DNA of 64,000 bases from Feifania hominis (GTDB lineage Bacteria > Bacillota > Clostridia > Oscillospirales > Feifaniaceae): contig NZ_JACRSP010000001.1 of assembly GCF_014384765.1 (NCBI RefSeq), positions 671,766 through 735,765 of the forward strand. The letters run 5' to 3'. The notes beneath the pieces were generated by a model. The model was not told the origin of the DNA, made no database searches, and saw only the letters and a list, made by a program, of their open reading frames with translations. Numbering within the stretch: the first letter of the stretch is position 1; every line of letters begins with the position of its first letter. The translations under genes and the position numbers were made by a program. Below, piece by piece: positions 34,649-52,123 of this stretch.

Positions 34649-35263
34649 TTACGCCTCATAAAACTGCGTTGCGACAATCTCCGCACTGACAGCGCCCGCT
34701 GTCAGCTCCGTGACAAACGCCGCAAAGCTCTCGGCCTGTCCCTCGGGCAGAAAGACGGTGAGCGTCACATTCTCCGCATATTCGCTCTGCGCGACTTTTC
34801 CGCCTCTGGCCCCAATTTCCCTCTCGAGGGGCGTCAAAAAGGTGTAGGGCGCGCTCAACCGCAGCATGGCGCCCTCTTTCATCAGCGCAATACCCGCCGC
34901 GTCAAGGGCCAGTTTTGCCCCCTTGGAATAAGCGCGCGTCAGTCCGCCCGTGCCGAGCAGGATGCCACCGAAATAGCGTGTCACCACACAGCAGACGTCG
35001 CAGAGCCCCTCGCGCCGCAGCACTTCGAGAACCGGAACGCCGCCCGTCCCCTGCGGCTCGCCGTCGTCGCTGCACCGCTCCGCCCCACTGCGCAGAAGAT
35101 AGGCGAAGACATTGTGGCGCGCCTCGCGGTGGCGCTTTCTGACCTCTTCCAGAAAGGCGAGCGCCTGCTCCTGTGTCTCAACGGGTCTGATCTGGCCGAT
35201 GAAGCGGGACTTTTTCTCCACATGCTCGGCCTCGGCCTCTCTTTTTACTGTTCTGTACTCCAT
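34649..35263 (-). CDS. YigZ/IMPACT family protein
   Basis: A 204-residue protein with the UPF0029 N-terminal fold. KKSRFIGQIRPVET, HNVFAYLL and DDGEPQGTGGVPVLEVL, then VVTRYFGGILLGTGGLTRAYS, are diagnostic. The C-terminal DUF1949 domain follows. Eukaryotic IMPACT restrains the Gcn2 kinase; the bacterial function is not settled. It begins directly after the hflX stop (TGAATG), so both are probably co-translated, a link to ribosome or translation stress that is inference. Confidence 0.93.
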   Translation of the reverse strand: MEYRTVKREAEAEHVEKKSRFIGQIRPVETQEQALAFLEEVRKRHREARHNVFAYLLRSGAERCSDDGEPQGTGGVPVLEVLRREGLCDVCCVVTRYFGGILLGTGGLTRAYSKGAKLALDAAGIALMKEGAMLRLSAPYTFLTPLEREIGARGGKVAQSEYAENVTLTVFLPEGQAESFAAFVTELTAGAVSAEIVATQFYEA

Positions 35264-36523
35264 TCAATCAATCCTAAAATCCTGTAGTCTGCCCGCGAGC
35301 GCTTCGTCGGCGCGCAGCTTGATGTAGGTGCCGTTTTCCCTGTGCTCCTGGGCGCTCACCTTTCCCTCTCGGAAAATCCCCTCGAGAAGCGCGCCCTGGT
35401 CATACGGGATGAGAACCTGAATCTCCCGCTCCCTCTCGCTGAGCTTGCGGTAAATCCGCTCCAAAAGTTCGTCAAGGCCCGCTCCCGTGGCGGCCGAGAC
35501 GGCAATGCTGTCTCGCATATTTGGGATCTCCTGCGGCGCTGCCAGATCGGCCTTGTTGAAGACCACAATCACCGGCACATGCGCCGCGCCGAGCTGCTCG
35601 ATGAGCTTCTGCGAGACCTCCATCTGGTCGTAGAGATCGGGGTTTGACACATCCACCACATGCAGCAGCAGATCGGCAAAGCGCACTTCGTCCAGCGTCG
35701 AGGAAAATGCCTCGATGAGGTGGTGCGGCAGATTGCGGATAAAGCCGACCGTGTCGGTGAGAAGCGCCTCATAGTTATTTGCGAGCTTGAGCTTGCGGGT
35801 GGTGGGGTCAAGTGTGGCAAAGAGCTTATCCTCCACCAGTACACCCGCCCCGGTCAGCGCATTCAGAAGCGTCGATTTTCCGGCGTTTGTATAGCCGATG
35901 ACCGCAATTTTGGGCATTCCGGAGACGTCTCTGCTCTTTCGCTGCTGCGCTCGGTTTTTGCGGTTCTCCTCGAGCTGCGCCCGCAAAAGGCTCACTCTCG
36001 TCTTGATGTGGCGGCGATCCTGCTCGAGCTTGCTCTCGCCGGGGCCCCTTGTGCCGATACCGCCGCCGAGACGGGAGAGCTCCGTTCCGCGGCCCATCAG
36101 CCGCGGCAGCGTGTATTTGAGCTGGGCCATCTCCACCTGTAATTTCCCCTCCCGGGAGGTTGCGTGCAGCGCAAAGATGTCGAGAATCAGCATGCTTCGG
36201 TCAATCACCTGCACGCCGACCGCCGCCTCCAGATTTTTGATTTGGGAGGGCGTGAGCTCATTGTCGAAAATTACAAGCTGCGCCTGTGTATTTTTTACAA
36301 ACTCGCCGATCTCCTGCGCCTTTCCCTCCCCCACGAGGGTCTTTGGGTCCGGCGTGACGCGATTCTGCGTCACAATGCCGACCACTTCGGCCCCCGCCGT
36401 TTCGGCGAGAGAGCGAAGCTCCGCGAGCGTCGCGTCGGTTGCGTTGTATTCCTGCGCGCTGTGGGCCGAGCAGTTGAGCCCCACCAGTACGGCGCGCTGC
36501 GCTGTGGTCTGTTGTTCTTCCAA
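35264..36523 (-). CDS. hflX: Ribosome-associated GTPase HflX
   Basis: A 419-residue GTPase that binds the large ribosomal subunit and splits stalled 70S ribosomes under stress. The N-terminal HflX domain contains ELTPSQIKNLEAAVGVQVIDR and the glycine-rich ELSRLGGGIGTRGPGE. The G domain has G1 GYTNAGKST, G3 DTVGF and G4 NKAD. Start is TTG 36523, with GAGGAG 7 nt upstream and no ATG that fits. It lies 17 bp after the 2-hydroxyacid dehydrogenase and directly before yigZ. Confidence 0.97.
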   Translation of the reverse strand: MEEQQTTAQRAVLVGLNCSAHSAQEYNATDATLAELRSLAETAGAEVVGIVTQNRVTPDPKTLVGEGKAQEIGEFVKNTQAQLVIFDNELTPSQIKNLEAAVGVQVIDRSMLILDIFALHATSREGKLQVEMAQLKYTLPRLMGRGTELSRLGGGIGTRGPGESKLEQDRRHIKTRVSLLRAQLEENRKNRAQQRKSRDVSGMPKIAVIGYTNAGKSTLLNALTGAGVLVEDKLFATLDPTTRKLKLANNYEALLTDTVGFIRNLPHHLIEAFSSTLDEVRFADLLLHVVDVSNPDLYDQMEVSQKLIEQLGAAHVPVIVVFNKADLAAPQEIPNMRDSIAVSAATGAGLDELLERIYRKLSEREREIQVLIPYDQGALLEGIFREGKVSAQEHRENGTYIKLRADEALAGRLQDFRID

Positions 36524-36540
36524 ATTCAGTCTCCTCTTCT

Positions 36541-37518
36541 CTACTTGAGCTCCAGCGGGTTGTGTTCACCCCGTTCAAAGAGCGCAAGGCTCTGCATGCT
36601 GCTCGCAATCACATCCCGCTCAACATGCTCCGTGAAAAACGCCACGTGCGGCGTCACGATGACATGGGGGTGCTCCATCAGCCGGCGCAGCGTCCCGGGG
36701 ATTTCCGCCCCGCCCTCCCGGCGGATAACCTGCTTTTCTCCCTCGTAGACATCGAGGCCGGCGGCGGCAATTTTGCCACTGTCAAGGCCGCGCAGAAGCG
36801 CCTCGCTGTCGACAAGCTCGCCGCGGGCCGTGTTGACAAGAATCATTCCCTCTCTCATCTTCGCGATGCTCTCGTCACAGATGAGATGGGTGTTCTCCCG
36901 CGTCCAGGGCATGTGAAGACACAGCGCGTCGCAGCTCTGATACAGGGCGTCGAGCTCTGCGTATGTCCCTATCTTCAACAGCTGCTGTGCCGGCCGGCGG
37001 TCGTAGAGCATAAGCTCGCAGCCAAAGCCGTGCAGCGTCCGCGCGACCGCTGCACCGATGCGTCCGGTACCGACGATACCCACGCGCAGCTCCCGAAGCG
37101 CGCGTCCGCCAAGTCCCCCGATGCGAAAGTCACCGCGCTGCATGCGGCGCAGGGTCTCGCCCATATTGCGCACGCACATCATAAGCAGCAGCACCGTGTA
37201 ATCCGCCACGCCCGTCGTGTCATAGACCGCGTTGCAAACCCGCAAACCGAGCTGCCGCGCCGCCGCGACATCAATGTTGTCGTATCCAATGGAGCGCTCG
37301 ACGACATAGCGCACACCGAACCGGCTCAGCCCGGCGAGCACCTCACGGTCGAGTATGCTTGTTCCGCTCACCGTCACCGCCTCGTAGCCCTTGCAGAGCT
37401 CCACATTGTCCGTGCTGAGCGGCGCATGCTCGATTCTGCCCTCAAAGCCATACTGCGCAGCATATTGCTCAAGCCAGGCCTCGGTACCCTGCTTGACGGA
37501 AAAAGAAATCACTCTCAT
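36541..37518 (-). CDS. D-isomer-specific 2-hydroxyacid dehydrogenase (D-lactate dehydrogenase-like)
   Basis: A 325-residue NAD-dependent enzyme that interconverts 2-keto and D-2-hydroxy acids. It has the NAD-binding GIVGTGRIGAAVA, the catalytic Arg in NTARGELVDSEAL, Glu in the following segment and the His of VIVTPHVAFFTEH. The pattern VERSIGYDNID is like D-lactate dehydrogenases of Lactobacillus. I prefer ATG 37518, since CGGAG lies 8 nt upstream; a GTG three codons earlier overlaps that site. First gene of the unit with hflX and yigZ. Substrate is inferred as pyruvate/D-lactate. Confidence 0.9.
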   Translation of the reverse strand: MRVISFSVKQGTEAWLEQYAAQYGFEGRIEHAPLSTDNVELCKGYEAVTVSGTSILDREVLAGLSRFGVRYVVERSIGYDNIDVAAARQLGLRVCNAVYDTTGVADYTVLLLMMCVRNMGETLRRMQRGDFRIGGLGGRALRELRVGIVGTGRIGAAVARTLHGFGCELMLYDRRPAQQLLKIGTYAELDALYQSCDALCLHMPWTRENTHLICDESIAKMREGMILVNTARGELVDSEALLRGLDSGKIAAAGLDVYEGEKQVIRREGGAEIPGTLRRLMEHPHVIVTPHVAFFTEHVERDVIASSMQSLALFERGEHNPLELK

Positions 37519-37569
37519 TGGCGTCACTCCGTTTCACTCTATAGGATACCAAAAAAACGCATCAAATAA

Positions 37570-37599
37570 AAGAGGACACGGATGATTCCGTGTCCTCTT
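37570..37599 (-). terminator. Terminator of the rpoBC-str operon, after tuf
   Basis: 12-13-bp stem (37570-37582 with 37587-37599), loop TGAT, then TTTATTT on the minus strand, 14 nt past the tuf stop. Confidence 0.92.
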
Positions 37600-37613
37600 C
37601 AGAGGTTCGTCTC

Positions 37614-38819
37614 TTATTTCTCGTTGATCTCGGTGACAACGCCGGAACCGACGGTTCTGCCGCCCTCACGGATAGCGAAGCGCAGGCCGGGCTCGATGGC
37701 GATGGGGGTGATCAGCTCGACGTCCATGACGACGTTGTCGCCAGGCATGCACATCTCGGTGCCCTCGGGCAGGGAGATGACGCCGGTAACGTCGGTGGTT
37801 CTGAAATAGAACTGCGGACGGTAGTTGTTGAAGAACGGAGTATGACGGCCGCCCTCATCTTTGGTCAGAACATAGACCTGACCCTTAAATTTGGTGTGCG
37901 GATGAATCGAGCCGGGTTTCGCAAGAACCTGGCCGCGCTCGACCTCGTTTCTCTGGATGCCGCGGAGCAGGGCGCCGATGTTGTCGCCGGCCTCAGCGTA
38001 GTCAAGCAGCTTGCGGAACATCTCGATACCGGTGACGACAGTCTTTCTCGGAGCGTCCATCAGACCGACGATCTCGATCTCCTCGGAGAGCTTCAGCTGG
38101 CCTCTCTCCACTCTACCGGTGGCGACGGTGCCGCGGCCGGTGATGGTGAAGACGTCCTCAACAGGCATCAGGAAAGGCTGATCGGCCTTACGGTCCGGAG
38201 TCGGGATGTAGCTGTCAACCGCATCCATCAGATCGAGGATGCACTTGTACTCGGGAGCGTTGACGTCCTTGGAGTCGCACTCGAGAGCTTTCAGAGCGGA
38301 ACCCTTGATGATCGGAATATCGTCGCCCGGGAACTCGTAGGTGGACAGCAGCTCACGGATCTCCATCTCGACGAGCTCAAGCAGCTCTTCGTCGTCGACC
38401 TGGTCGACTTTGTTCATGAAGACAACCAGCGCCGGCACGCCAACCTGACGGGCGAGCAGGATGTGCTCACGGGTCTGGGGCATCGGGCCGTCAGCCGCGG
38501 ACACGACGAGGATACCGCCGTCCATCTGAGCAGCACCGGTGATCATGTTCTTGACGTAGTCAGCATGTCCGGGGCAGTCAACGTGGGCATAGTGGCGGTT
38601 CACGGTCTCATACTCAACGTGAGCGGTGTTGATGGTAATGCCGCGCTCTCTCTCCTCAGGAGCCTTGTCGATCATGTCATATGCCATGAACTCGGCGTCG
38701 CCCTGGATGGCGAGGACCTTGGTGATCGCAGCGGTAAGGGTGGTCTTGCCATGGTCAACGTGACCAATGGTGCCAATGTTTACATGAGGTTTGGTTCTCT
38801 CAAACTTCGCTTTTGCCAT
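37614..38819 (-). CDS. tuf: Elongation factor Tu
   Basis: Delivers aminoacyl-tRNA to the ribosome as the GTP complex. It has 401 residues. G1 is [10 protein letters not shown] (19-28), then [11 protein letters not shown] and [15 protein letters not shown], and the C-terminal ends [12 protein letters not shown]. The extended [18 protein letters not shown] is normal. It is the last gene of the operon, 94 bp after fusA, and its own terminator follows. Confidence 0.99.
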   Translation of the reverse strand: MAKAKFERTKPHVNIGTIGHVDHGKTTLTAAITKVLAIQGDAEFMAYDMIDKAPEERERGITINTAHVEYETVNRHYAHVDCPGHADYVKNMITGAAQMDGGILVVSAADGPMPQTREHILLARQVGVPALVVFMNKVDQVDDEELLELVEMEIRELLSTYEFPGDDIPIIKGSALKALECDSKDVNAPEYKCILDLMDAVDSYIPTPDRKADQPFLMPVEDVFTITGRGTVATGRVERGQLKLSEEIEIVGLMDAPRKTVVTGIEMFRKLLDYAEAGDNIGALLRGIQRNEVERGQVLAKPGSIHPHTKFKGQVYVLTKDEGGRHTPFFNNYRPQFYFRTTDVTGVISLPEGTEMCMPGDNVVMDVELITPIAIEPGLRFAIREGGRTVGSGVVTEINEK

Positions 38820-38913
38820 TTTTATTGTTCCTCCTTCATATTCAGGAATGAATTACTGAATTAATGATATTCTATCTTGATTCCCTATGGAATTCAAGTG
38901 TTTTTTTGGCCTC

Positions 38914-40995
38914 TTACTCGCTCTTGGCGCGGCCCGCCATGATGCCCTCCGAAATGGATTTCGGCACCTCGGCGTAGTGACTCGGCTCCATGACATACTG
39001 GCCGCGGCCCTGGGTCTTCGAACGCAGGTCAGTCGCGTAGCCGAACATCTCGGAGAGCGGCACCATCGCCGTGATGTGCTGGGCGCCGTTTTCGGCCTCC
39101 ATGCCCTGGATCTGGCCACGGCGGGAGTTGAGGTCGCCCATGACATCGCCCATGTAGTCCTCCGGCACGATGCACACGACTTTCATGATCGGCTCCATAA
39201 TGACCGGATCGGCTTTCTTCTCCGCCTCTTTAAAGGCCATGGAGGCCGCAATCTTAAAGGCCATCTCAGAGGAGTCTACCTCGTGGAACGAGCCGTCATA
39301 CAGTGTCGCGATGACGTCGACGACCGGGTAGCCTGCGAGCACACCGGACTGCATTGCGCCCTGGATACCGGCGTCAACTGCAGGAATGTACTCTTTCGGA
39401 ATCGCGCCGCCGACAATCTTGTTCTGGAACTCGTAACCCTTGCCGGGCTCGTTGGGCTCAATGATGATCTTGACGTGACCATACTGGCCCTTACCACCGG
39501 ACTGACGGGCATACTTGTGGTCGACGTCGGCTTTCTTGCGGATGGCCTCCTTGTAGGCGACCTGCGGCTTGCCGACATTCGCCTCGACCTTGAACTCGCG
39601 CAGCAGACGGTCGACGATGATCTCCAGGTGGAGCTCGCCCATACCGGCGATGATGGTCTGACCCGTCTCGTCGTCGGTGTAGGTGCGGAACGTCGGGTCC
39701 TCCTCAGCCAGCTTCGACAGGGCAATGCCCATCTTCTCCTGACCGGCCTTGGTCTTGGGCTCGATGGCGACGCGGATAACCGGCTCCGGGAACTCCATCG
39801 ACTCGAGGATGACCGGGTTGTTCTCATCGCAGAGCGTGTCGCCGGTCGTGGTGTTCTTAAGTCCTACCGCCGCGGCGATGTCGCCCGCATAGACCTGTTC
39901 AATATCCTGGCGGTGGTTTGCGTGCATCTGCAGAATACGTCCGATTCTCTCGCGGTTGCTCTTGACCGAGTTGTAGACCGAACTGCCCTTTTCGAGCACG
40001 CCGGAATACACGCGGAAGAAGCAGAGCTTTCCGACGAACGGGTCGGTCGCAATCTTGAACGCCAGCGCCGCGAAAGGCTGGTCATCGCCGGTGATGCGCT
40101 CGCACTCCTCGCCCGTCTCGGGGTTGACACCCTTGATGTGCGGGATGTCAAGCGGCGACGGCATGTAGTCGATGACCGCATCGAGGACTTTCTGCACGCC
40201 CTTGTTGCGGTAGGAAGTCCCGCAGACAACCGGGACAATCTGGTTTGCAATTGTGCCCACGCGCAGCGCCTTTTTAATCTCGGGAATGGTGATCTCCTCG
40301 CCCTCGAGGTACTTCATCATAAGGTCCTCGTCGACGTCGGCGGCCGCCTCCACGAGAGCGGTGTGATACTCTTTCGCTTTCTCGAGCATGTCGTCGGGAA
40401 TATCCTTGACCTCCGGCTCCTTGCCGAGCGCATCGGTGTAGTAATAGGCTTTCATCTCAACGAGGTCAATCAGACCCACAAAGCTGTCCTCCGCGCCAAT
40501 CGGCAGCTGGATCGGAACAGCGTTGCACTTGAGACGGTCTTTCATCATCTGGACCACACGGTAGAAATCGGCGCCCATGATGTCCATCTTGTTGACATAG
40601 GCCATTCTCGGCACGCCGTATTTGTCGGCCTGTCTCCAGACGGTCTCAGACTGGGGCTCAACGCCGCCCTTGGCGCAGAATACGGTCACCGAGCCGTCGA
40701 GCACGCGCAGCGAACGCTCAACCTCAACCGTGAAGTCCACGTGTCCGGGGGTGTCGATGATGTTGATTCTGTGGTTTTTCCAATGGCAGGTGGTAGCGGC
40801 CGAAGTGATGGTGATACCTCTCTCCTGTTCTTGAGCCATCCAGTCCATTGTCGCGGCACCCTCATGGGTCTCGCCCATTTTGTGATTGATGCCGGTGTAG
40901 AATAAGATACGCTCAGTCGTCGTCGTTTTACCGGCGTCGATGTGCGCCATTATTCCAATGTTTCTTGTCAGTTCAAGCGGACAATCTCTTCCCAT
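38914..40995 (-). CDS. fusA: Elongation factor G
   Basis: GTPase that drives ribosomal translocation. It has 693 residues, full length. [20 protein letters not shown] is the P-loop, [21 protein letters not shown] the switch region, [13 protein letters not shown] the G4. The domain IV loop [16 protein letters not shown] is typical. AAGGAG lies 6 nt before ATG 40995. It sits between rpsG (21 bp) and tuf in the classical str order. Confidence 0.99.
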   Translation of the reverse strand: MGRDCPLELTRNIGIMAHIDAGKTTTTERILFYTGINHKMGETHEGAATMDWMAQEQERGITITSAATTCHWKNHRINIIDTPGHVDFTVEVERSLRVLDGSVTVFCAKGGVEPQSETVWRQADKYGVPRMAYVNKMDIMGADFYRVVQMMKDRLKCNAVPIQLPIGAEDSFVGLIDLVEMKAYYYTDALGKEPEVKDIPDDMLEKAKEYHTALVEAAADVDEDLMMKYLEGEEITIPEIKKALRVGTIANQIVPVVCGTSYRNKGVQKVLDAVIDYMPSPLDIPHIKGVNPETGEECERITGDDQPFAALAFKIATDPFVGKLCFFRVYSGVLEKGSSVYNSVKSNRERIGRILQMHANHRQDIEQVYAGDIAAAVGLKNTTTGDTLCDENNPVILESMEFPEPVIRVAIEPKTKAGQEKMGIALSKLAEEDPTFRTYTDDETGQTIIAGMGELHLEIIVDRLLREFKVEANVGKPQVAYKEAIRKKADVDHKYARQSGGKGQYGHVKIIIEPNEPGKGYEFQNKIVGGAIPKEYIPAVDAGIQGAMQSGVLAGYPVVDVIATLYDGSFHEVDSSEMAFKIAASMAFKEAEKKADPVIMEPIMKVVCIVPEDYMGDVMGDLNSRRGQIQGMEAENGAQHITAMVPLSEMFGYATDLRSKTQGRGQYVMEPSHYAEVPKSISEGIMAGRAKSE

Positions 40996-41016
40996 TTCTA
41001 ACTCCTTTTGGCCCGT

Positions 41017-41487
41017 TTACCATCTGTAATGCGCAAAAGCCTTGTTCGACTCGGCCATCTTGTGGGTGTCTTCTTTCTTCTTGAAAGCGCCGCCCGCTCC
41101 ATTGATGGCATCCAGAATCTCGCCGGCCAGTCTCTCGGACATCGTGCGCTCGCCTCTTGCGCGGGAATAGGTGGTCATCCAGCGAAGACCCAAAGTCTGT
41201 CTTCTCTCCGGTCTGACCTCCATCGGCACCTGGTAGGTGGCGCCGCCAACACGGCGGGCTTTGACTTCGAGAACAGGCATAATGGCTTCCATCGCCTGCT
41301 CAAAGACCTCCAGCGGATCTTTGCCGGTTTTCTCTTTGACAATGTCGAACGCCTCATAGACAATCTTCTGAGCGACGCCCTTCTTGCCGTCGAGCATGAT
41401 GTTGTTGATGAGCCGTGTCACAAGCTTCGACCCGTACAGCGGATCCGGCAGCACGTCTCTTCTCGGAACAGAACCTCTTCTAGGCAT
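41017..41487 (-). CDS. rpsG: 30S ribosomal protein S7
   Basis: Primary 16S rRNA-binding protein that organises the 30S head. It has 156 residues, standard length, starting [18 protein letters not shown] and ending AFAHYRW. AAGGAGGG stands 8 nt before ATG 41487, so the 25 residues upstream in frame are excluded. In many bacteria S7 represses its own operon by binding the rpsL-rpsG gap, which here is 161 bp. Confidence 0.98.
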   Translation of the reverse strand: MPRRGSVPRRDVLPDPLYGSKLVTRLINNIMLDGKKGVAQKIVYEAFDIVKEKTGKDPLEVFEQAMEAIMPVLEVKARRVGGATYQVPMEVRPERRQTLGLRWMTTYSRARGERTMSERLAGEILDAINGAGGAFKKKEDTHKMAESNKAFAHYRW

Positions 41488-41648
41488 GTCTCTTCCCTCC
41501 TTCATAAAGTCTGAACTCATAGGTACTCGAAAGCCTGTACGCTTCCGTTTTGCCCTTTGCACGAGGCTCTTCCGAATCTATCGGAAACTCCTCAGCAAAG
41601 CGCGTTGCTTTGCCGAACAAGTATCAGCAAATCAAATGTTTCGCAGTC

Positions 41649-42071
41649 TTACTTCGCCGCGCCGGCTTTCGGGCGCTTCGCGCCGTACTTGGAGCGGGCC
41701 TGCATTCTGCCGCTCACGCCCTGGGTATCCAGAGTGCCGCGGATGATGTGGTAACGCACACCAGGCAGATCCTTGACTCTTCCGCCGCGGATGAGAACCA
41801 CACTGTGCTCCTGCAGATTGTGACCGACGCCCGGAATGTAGGCCGAGACCTCGATTCCATTTGACAGACGAACACGGGCCACTTTACGAAGCGCGGAGTT
41901 CGGCTTTTTCGGGGTCATGGTCTTGACAACCGTGCACACGCCTCTCTTCTGGGGGGCGGAGCGATCGGTCTGCTGTTTCTTCAGGGTGTTGAGCCCTTTC
42001 TGAAGCGCAGGCGCAGTGGACTTTTTCGCATGGGTCTCTCTGCCTTTGCTGACCAACTGATTGAGTGTCAT
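41649..42071 (-). CDS. rpsL: 30S ribosomal protein S12
   Basis: Decoding-centre protein of the small subunit. It has 140 residues. [20 protein letters not shown] at the start, [15 protein letters not shown] around the streptomycin-sensitive lysine and [13 protein letters not shown] with the conserved second loop. Lysine at the usual resistance positions indicates a wild-type, drug-sensitive sequence. The 161-bp gap to rpsG is longer than usual. Confidence 0.98.
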   Translation of the reverse strand: MTLNQLVSKGRETHAKKSTAPALQKGLNTLKKQQTDRSAPQKRGVCTVVKTMTPKKPNSALRKVARVRLSNGIEVSAYIPGVGHNLQEHSVVLIRGGRVKDLPGVRYHIIRGTLDTQGVSGRMQARSKYGAKRPKAGAAK

Positions 42072-42134
42072 TTTTTTCCTCCTCTCTTATTGTTTGTTTT
42101 CTATGCTACCGCAAAGCGGTTTGCACCTTTCTAA

Positions 42135-42380
42135 TCAGCCCTTGAGCAGCGCGACGACGGCCGCCCCGACCTCAATGCCGCAGGCGTGGCCCAAATCGCG
42201 CATGGAATCTGCGAACTCGACCGGAATCCCGGCCGAGCCGCAGGCTTCAATGATCGGTCCCGTCATGTGCTCATCAGCGTCTTTCGCCACAATCACAAGC
42301 CGGGCCGTATTCTCTTTTATGGCTCTTTTCGTCTGCTTAATGCCAACTACTTTATCAGACGACTGTACTTCAGATAACAT
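42135..42380 (-). CDS. L7Ae/L30e-family ribosomal protein (YbxF-like)
   Basis: An 81-residue kink-turn RNA-binding protein. KVVGIKQTKRAIKENTARLVIVAKDAD is shared with YbxF/YlxQ; the rest is the usual L7Ae fold (AGIPVEFADSMRDLGHACGIEVGAA). I use ATG 42380 with AGGAG 7 nt upstream rather than an ATG five codons earlier. It stands between rpoC and rpsL exactly as ybxF does in Bacillus. Whether it is a true ribosomal protein is uncertain. Confidence 0.93.
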   Translation of the reverse strand: MLSEVQSSDKVVGIKQTKRAIKENTARLVIVAKDADEHMTGPIIEACGSAGIPVEFADSMRDLGHACGIEVGAAVVALLKG

Positions 42381-42425
42381 GGATTTCTCCTGCATTCACA
42401 GACTTGAATAGTATATCACCAGTGA

Positions 42426-45965
<3,540 letters not shown>

Positions 45966-45982
45966 CTCTGCAATCCCCCTTC

Positions 45983-49693
<3,711 letters not shown>

Positions 49694-49899
49694 TAAACAA
49701 TCACTCCATCTTCATTTTTTTTGCTCCCGCAGAGCCTGCCGCCCTCAGGCGGCGAAACGAAGTTGTTCAATAGGTTCCAAGAATAGAATGTCCTTGGCGT
49801 TATTGTACAACAATCTCATGAAAAATTTATAAACTTTGCATCTTGACACCGTGCATTCCTAAAAAAAGGCGCAAAGGTATCCATTATGACTAGTGTAAT

Positions 49900-49928
49900 A
49901 TGATACCATATAGCACCAGGCATGTCAA
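49900..49928 (-). promoter_or_regulatory. Promoter of the rpoBC-str operon
   Basis: TTGACA (49928-49923), 17-nt spacer, TATCAT (49905-49900). It leaves a leader of about 200 nt with a GCCGCC/GGGCGGC hairpin near 49737-49755. The remaining gap 49694-49998 holds only this promoter and the rrf2 terminator. Confidence 0.85.
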
Positions 49929-49944
49929 CATTTCGGCAAAAGAA

Positions 49945-49968
49945 AAAAAGAGAATCGCTTCTCTTTTT
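49945..49968 (-). terminator. Terminator after the rrf2 gene
   Basis: AAAAAGAGAA (49945-49954) with TTCTCTTTTT (49959-49968), then a T-rich run on the minus strand. It lies just upstream of the rpoB promoter. Confidence 0.85.
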
Positions 49969-49998
49969 CCATGGTTTCTATTTTTCACAGTGAGTTTC

Positions 49999-50397
49999 TC
50001 AGTCGACGTCGGCAAAGGTGACTTCGGACAGGCGCCCCGCTATGTCGGCGGAGAGCTGCTCAAAGAAAATGTGAAACGGGCAGCAGTTCTTATCGTCCAT
50101 ACGGGTGCAGTCGAAATCAGCGCGCAGGCACTTGTTGATTTCAATCGGGCCGTCAATCAGTGTGATCACATCGTGAAGCGTTATCTCATTGGCCGGCTTC
50201 TGCAGCATATAGCCGCCGCTTGCCCCCTTAAACGATTTGATGTACCCTGCCTGGGTGAGCTTTCTCAGGATTTTCAGAGAAAACCGCGTCGTGACGCCAA
50301 TCGCCTCCGAAATGCTCTTCGCGTCGCTCTTCTTTCCGTCGCGCGACAGAAAGTAGATGATGCGCACCGCATAATCGGCTTCCTGTGTAATCCTCAT
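49999..50397 (-). CDS. Rrf2-family transcriptional regulator
   Basis: A 132-residue DNA-binding regulator. The winged helix (MRITQEADYAVRIIYFL, then SISEAIGVTTRFSLKILRKL) and GASGGYMLQKPANEITLHDV are family hallmarks. Cys90, Cys97, Cys105 and Cys106 (NKCLRADFDCTRMDDKNCC) could hold an Fe-S cluster as in IscR/NsrR, though the spacing differs. GGAGG lies 8 nt before the start. No isc or suf genes adjoin, so its regulon is unknown. It has a strong promoter of its own. Confidence 0.93.
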   Translation of the reverse strand: MRITQEADYAVRIIYFLSRDGKKSDAKSISEAIGVTTRFSLKILRKLTQAGYIKSFKGASGGYMLQKPANEITLHDVITLIDGPIEINKCLRADFDCTRMDDKNCCPFHIFFEQLSADIAGRLSEVTFADVD

Positions 50398-50432
50398 TTT
50401 TTCGCCTCCGAATTTCGACTGTTTGCTTTTAT

Positions 50433-50461
50433 AGTATAAGCGGATTGCACCCGTCTGTCAA
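50433..50461 (-). promoter_or_regulatory. Promoter of the rrf2 gene
   Basis: TTGACA (50461-50456), 17 nt, TATACT (50438-50433) on the minus strand. Confidence 0.85.
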
Positions 50462-50604
50462 ATCCGATTTTGCCCTCTCCATTCGGTTGAAAAATCGGCC
50501 CCGGATACGGTGGCCCGGCATTTCTGTACGGCTTTTTTCACAGAAAATGATCTGGAATGAGGGAGCTTTTTGCGGCCATTGTGTCGCTATTTTTTAAAAC
50601 CCTA

Positions 50605-50633
50605 TTTATATCTGGCGCAAAATCTCATATAAT
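50605..50633 (+). promoter_or_regulatory. Promoter of murC
   Basis: TTTATA (50605-50610), 17 nt, perfect TATAAT (50628-50633). Confidence 0.6.
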
Positions 50634-50686
50634 AGTAGACAAATGCGGCGCCAACGCGCGGCATCACTTTATTGGGAGTGTTTTTC

Positions 50687-52057
50687 ATGAGCAATCACAC
50701 AGACTGTGACTTTACAAAAATACATAGCATCCACTTTGCCGGCATCGGCGGCGTCAGCATGAGTGCGCTGGCGGAGATCATGCTCCACCGCGGCTACACC
50801 GTCACCGGCAGCGATATAAACGACAGCGAGACGGTGGCCCATCTGCGCGAGAGGGGCGCCAAGGTCGCCATCGGCCACCGGGCCGAAAATGTTGCCGGCG
50901 CAGATCTCTTTGTCTATACCGCAGCCATCAAAAAGGAAAATCCGGAGTATGTCTACGCCGAGGAGCACGGCATTCCCATTATGGAGCGCGCGGTCTTTCT
51001 CGGCGCGATCATGCGCGACTATGCCTGCCCCATCGGCGTCGCGGGTACCCATGGCAAGACGACCACCACTTCCATGCTCTCTCAGATTCTGCTCGGTGCA
51101 GGGCTCGACCCCACCGTTCTCGTCGGCGGGACGCTTCCGCTCATCGGCGGCAACTACCACATCGGCTCCCATGAGCTGATGGTCTTTGAGGCCTGCGAGT
51201 ATGTCGACAGCTTTCTCAACTTCTGTCCCAAGGTGGCAATCGTTCTCAATGTTGAGGCCGACCACCTCGACTACTTCAAGGATCTTGAGGCGATCAAGAC
51301 GTCGTTTGCCAAATTTGAGTCGCTCTGTGGGCCCGATGGAACCGTTATTGTCAATGCCGACGACCCCAACGCGCTTGAGACGACAAAGGGCTACTGTGGC
51401 CGTGTCATCACCTTTTCCACCACCGATCCGTCCTGCGATTACTACGCCCACTATGACGGCCTCAAACGCGGCTTTCCCGAGTTCCATGTCACCGAGCACG
51501 GCGAGCCCCTGGGCGAAGTCATTTTGTCTGTACCGGGGCGGCACAATGTGCTCAATGCCCTTGCCTCCATCGCCGCCGCCCGGCTGCTGAAGCTCGACTT
51601 TTCTGTCATCCGGCAGCAGCTTGAGAAATTCACCGGTGCAAATCGCCGCTTTCAGCTCATCGGCAAGCGCAATGAGATCGTGGTGGTGGACGACTATGCC
51701 CACCACCCCTCCGAAATCCGCGCAACGCTGCTCGCGGCAAAGAATCTTCACTTTAACCGCATCATCTGCGTCTTTCAGCCGCATACCTACTCGCGCACCC
51801 GCGCGCTCTTCGACGACTTTGCCGCCGCTCTGCGCATACCCGATGTCACATTTCTGTGCGACATCTACGCCGCACGCGAGAAGAACACCTACAACATCTC
51901 CTCGCAGGACCTCGCCCGAGACATTCCCGGCGCGGTCTACTGCGGTGACTTTGAGACCGCCGCTGCCAATCTGCGGCGCATCGCCTGCCCAGGAGATCTG
52001 ATTCTCACCATGGGCGCGGGCGACGTTTACAGGGTCGGTCATCTGTTTTTGGACTAA
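50687..52057 (+). CDS. murC: UDP-N-acetylmuramate--L-alanine ligase
   Basis: Adds L-alanine to UDP-MurNAc with ATP, a cytoplasmic step of peptidoglycan precursor synthesis. It has 456 residues. The N-terminal substrate-binding FAGIGGVSMSALAEI, the ATP loop GTHGKTTT (120-127), the central VEADHLDYF and the C-terminal DDYAHHPSEI and FQPHTYSRT are all family motifs. ATG 50687 has GGGAG about 8 nt upstream. It heads a plus-strand unit with ftsH (66-bp gap) on its own promoter, apart from other mur genes. Confidence 0.97.
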   Translation: MSNHTDCDFTKIHSIHFAGIGGVSMSALAEIMLHRGYTVTGSDINDSETVAHLRERGAKVAIGHRAENVAGADLFVYTAAIKKENPEYVYAEEHGIPIMERAVFLGAIMRDYACPIGVAGTHGKTTTTSMLSQILLGAGLDPTVLVGGTLPLIGGNYHIGSHELMVFEACEYVDSFLNFCPKVAIVLNVEADHLDYFKDLEAIKTSFAKFESLCGPDGTVIVNADDPNALETTKGYCGRVITFSTTDPSCDYYAHYDGLKRGFPEFHVTEHGEPLGEVILSVPGRHNVLNALASIAAARLLKLDFSVIRQQLEKFTGANRRFQLIGKRNEIVVVDDYAHHPSEIRATLLAAKNLHFNRIICVFQPHTYSRTRALFDDFAAALRIPDVTFLCDIYAAREKNTYNISSQDLARDIPGAVYCGDFETAAANLRRIACPGDLILTMGAGDVYRVGHLFLD

Positions 52058-52123
52058 CGGGGGCCACCGCGCGCCCCTTGTCGGTGGATAAAATGGGACA
52101 GGCTCCCCATTTCAAGGAAAGGA

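Noticed and set aside
36541..37518. VanH-type glycopeptide-resistance dehydrogenase
   Set aside because: No VanA-type ligase or VanX dipeptidase lies next to it; the neighbours are hflX and yigZ.
38887..40905. 672-codon open frame on the plus strand
   Set aside because: Antisense shadow of fusA, with no ribosome site or recognisable domain. The same holds for the frames opposite tuf (37590-38864), murC (50669-52042) and rpoC (42843-44090).
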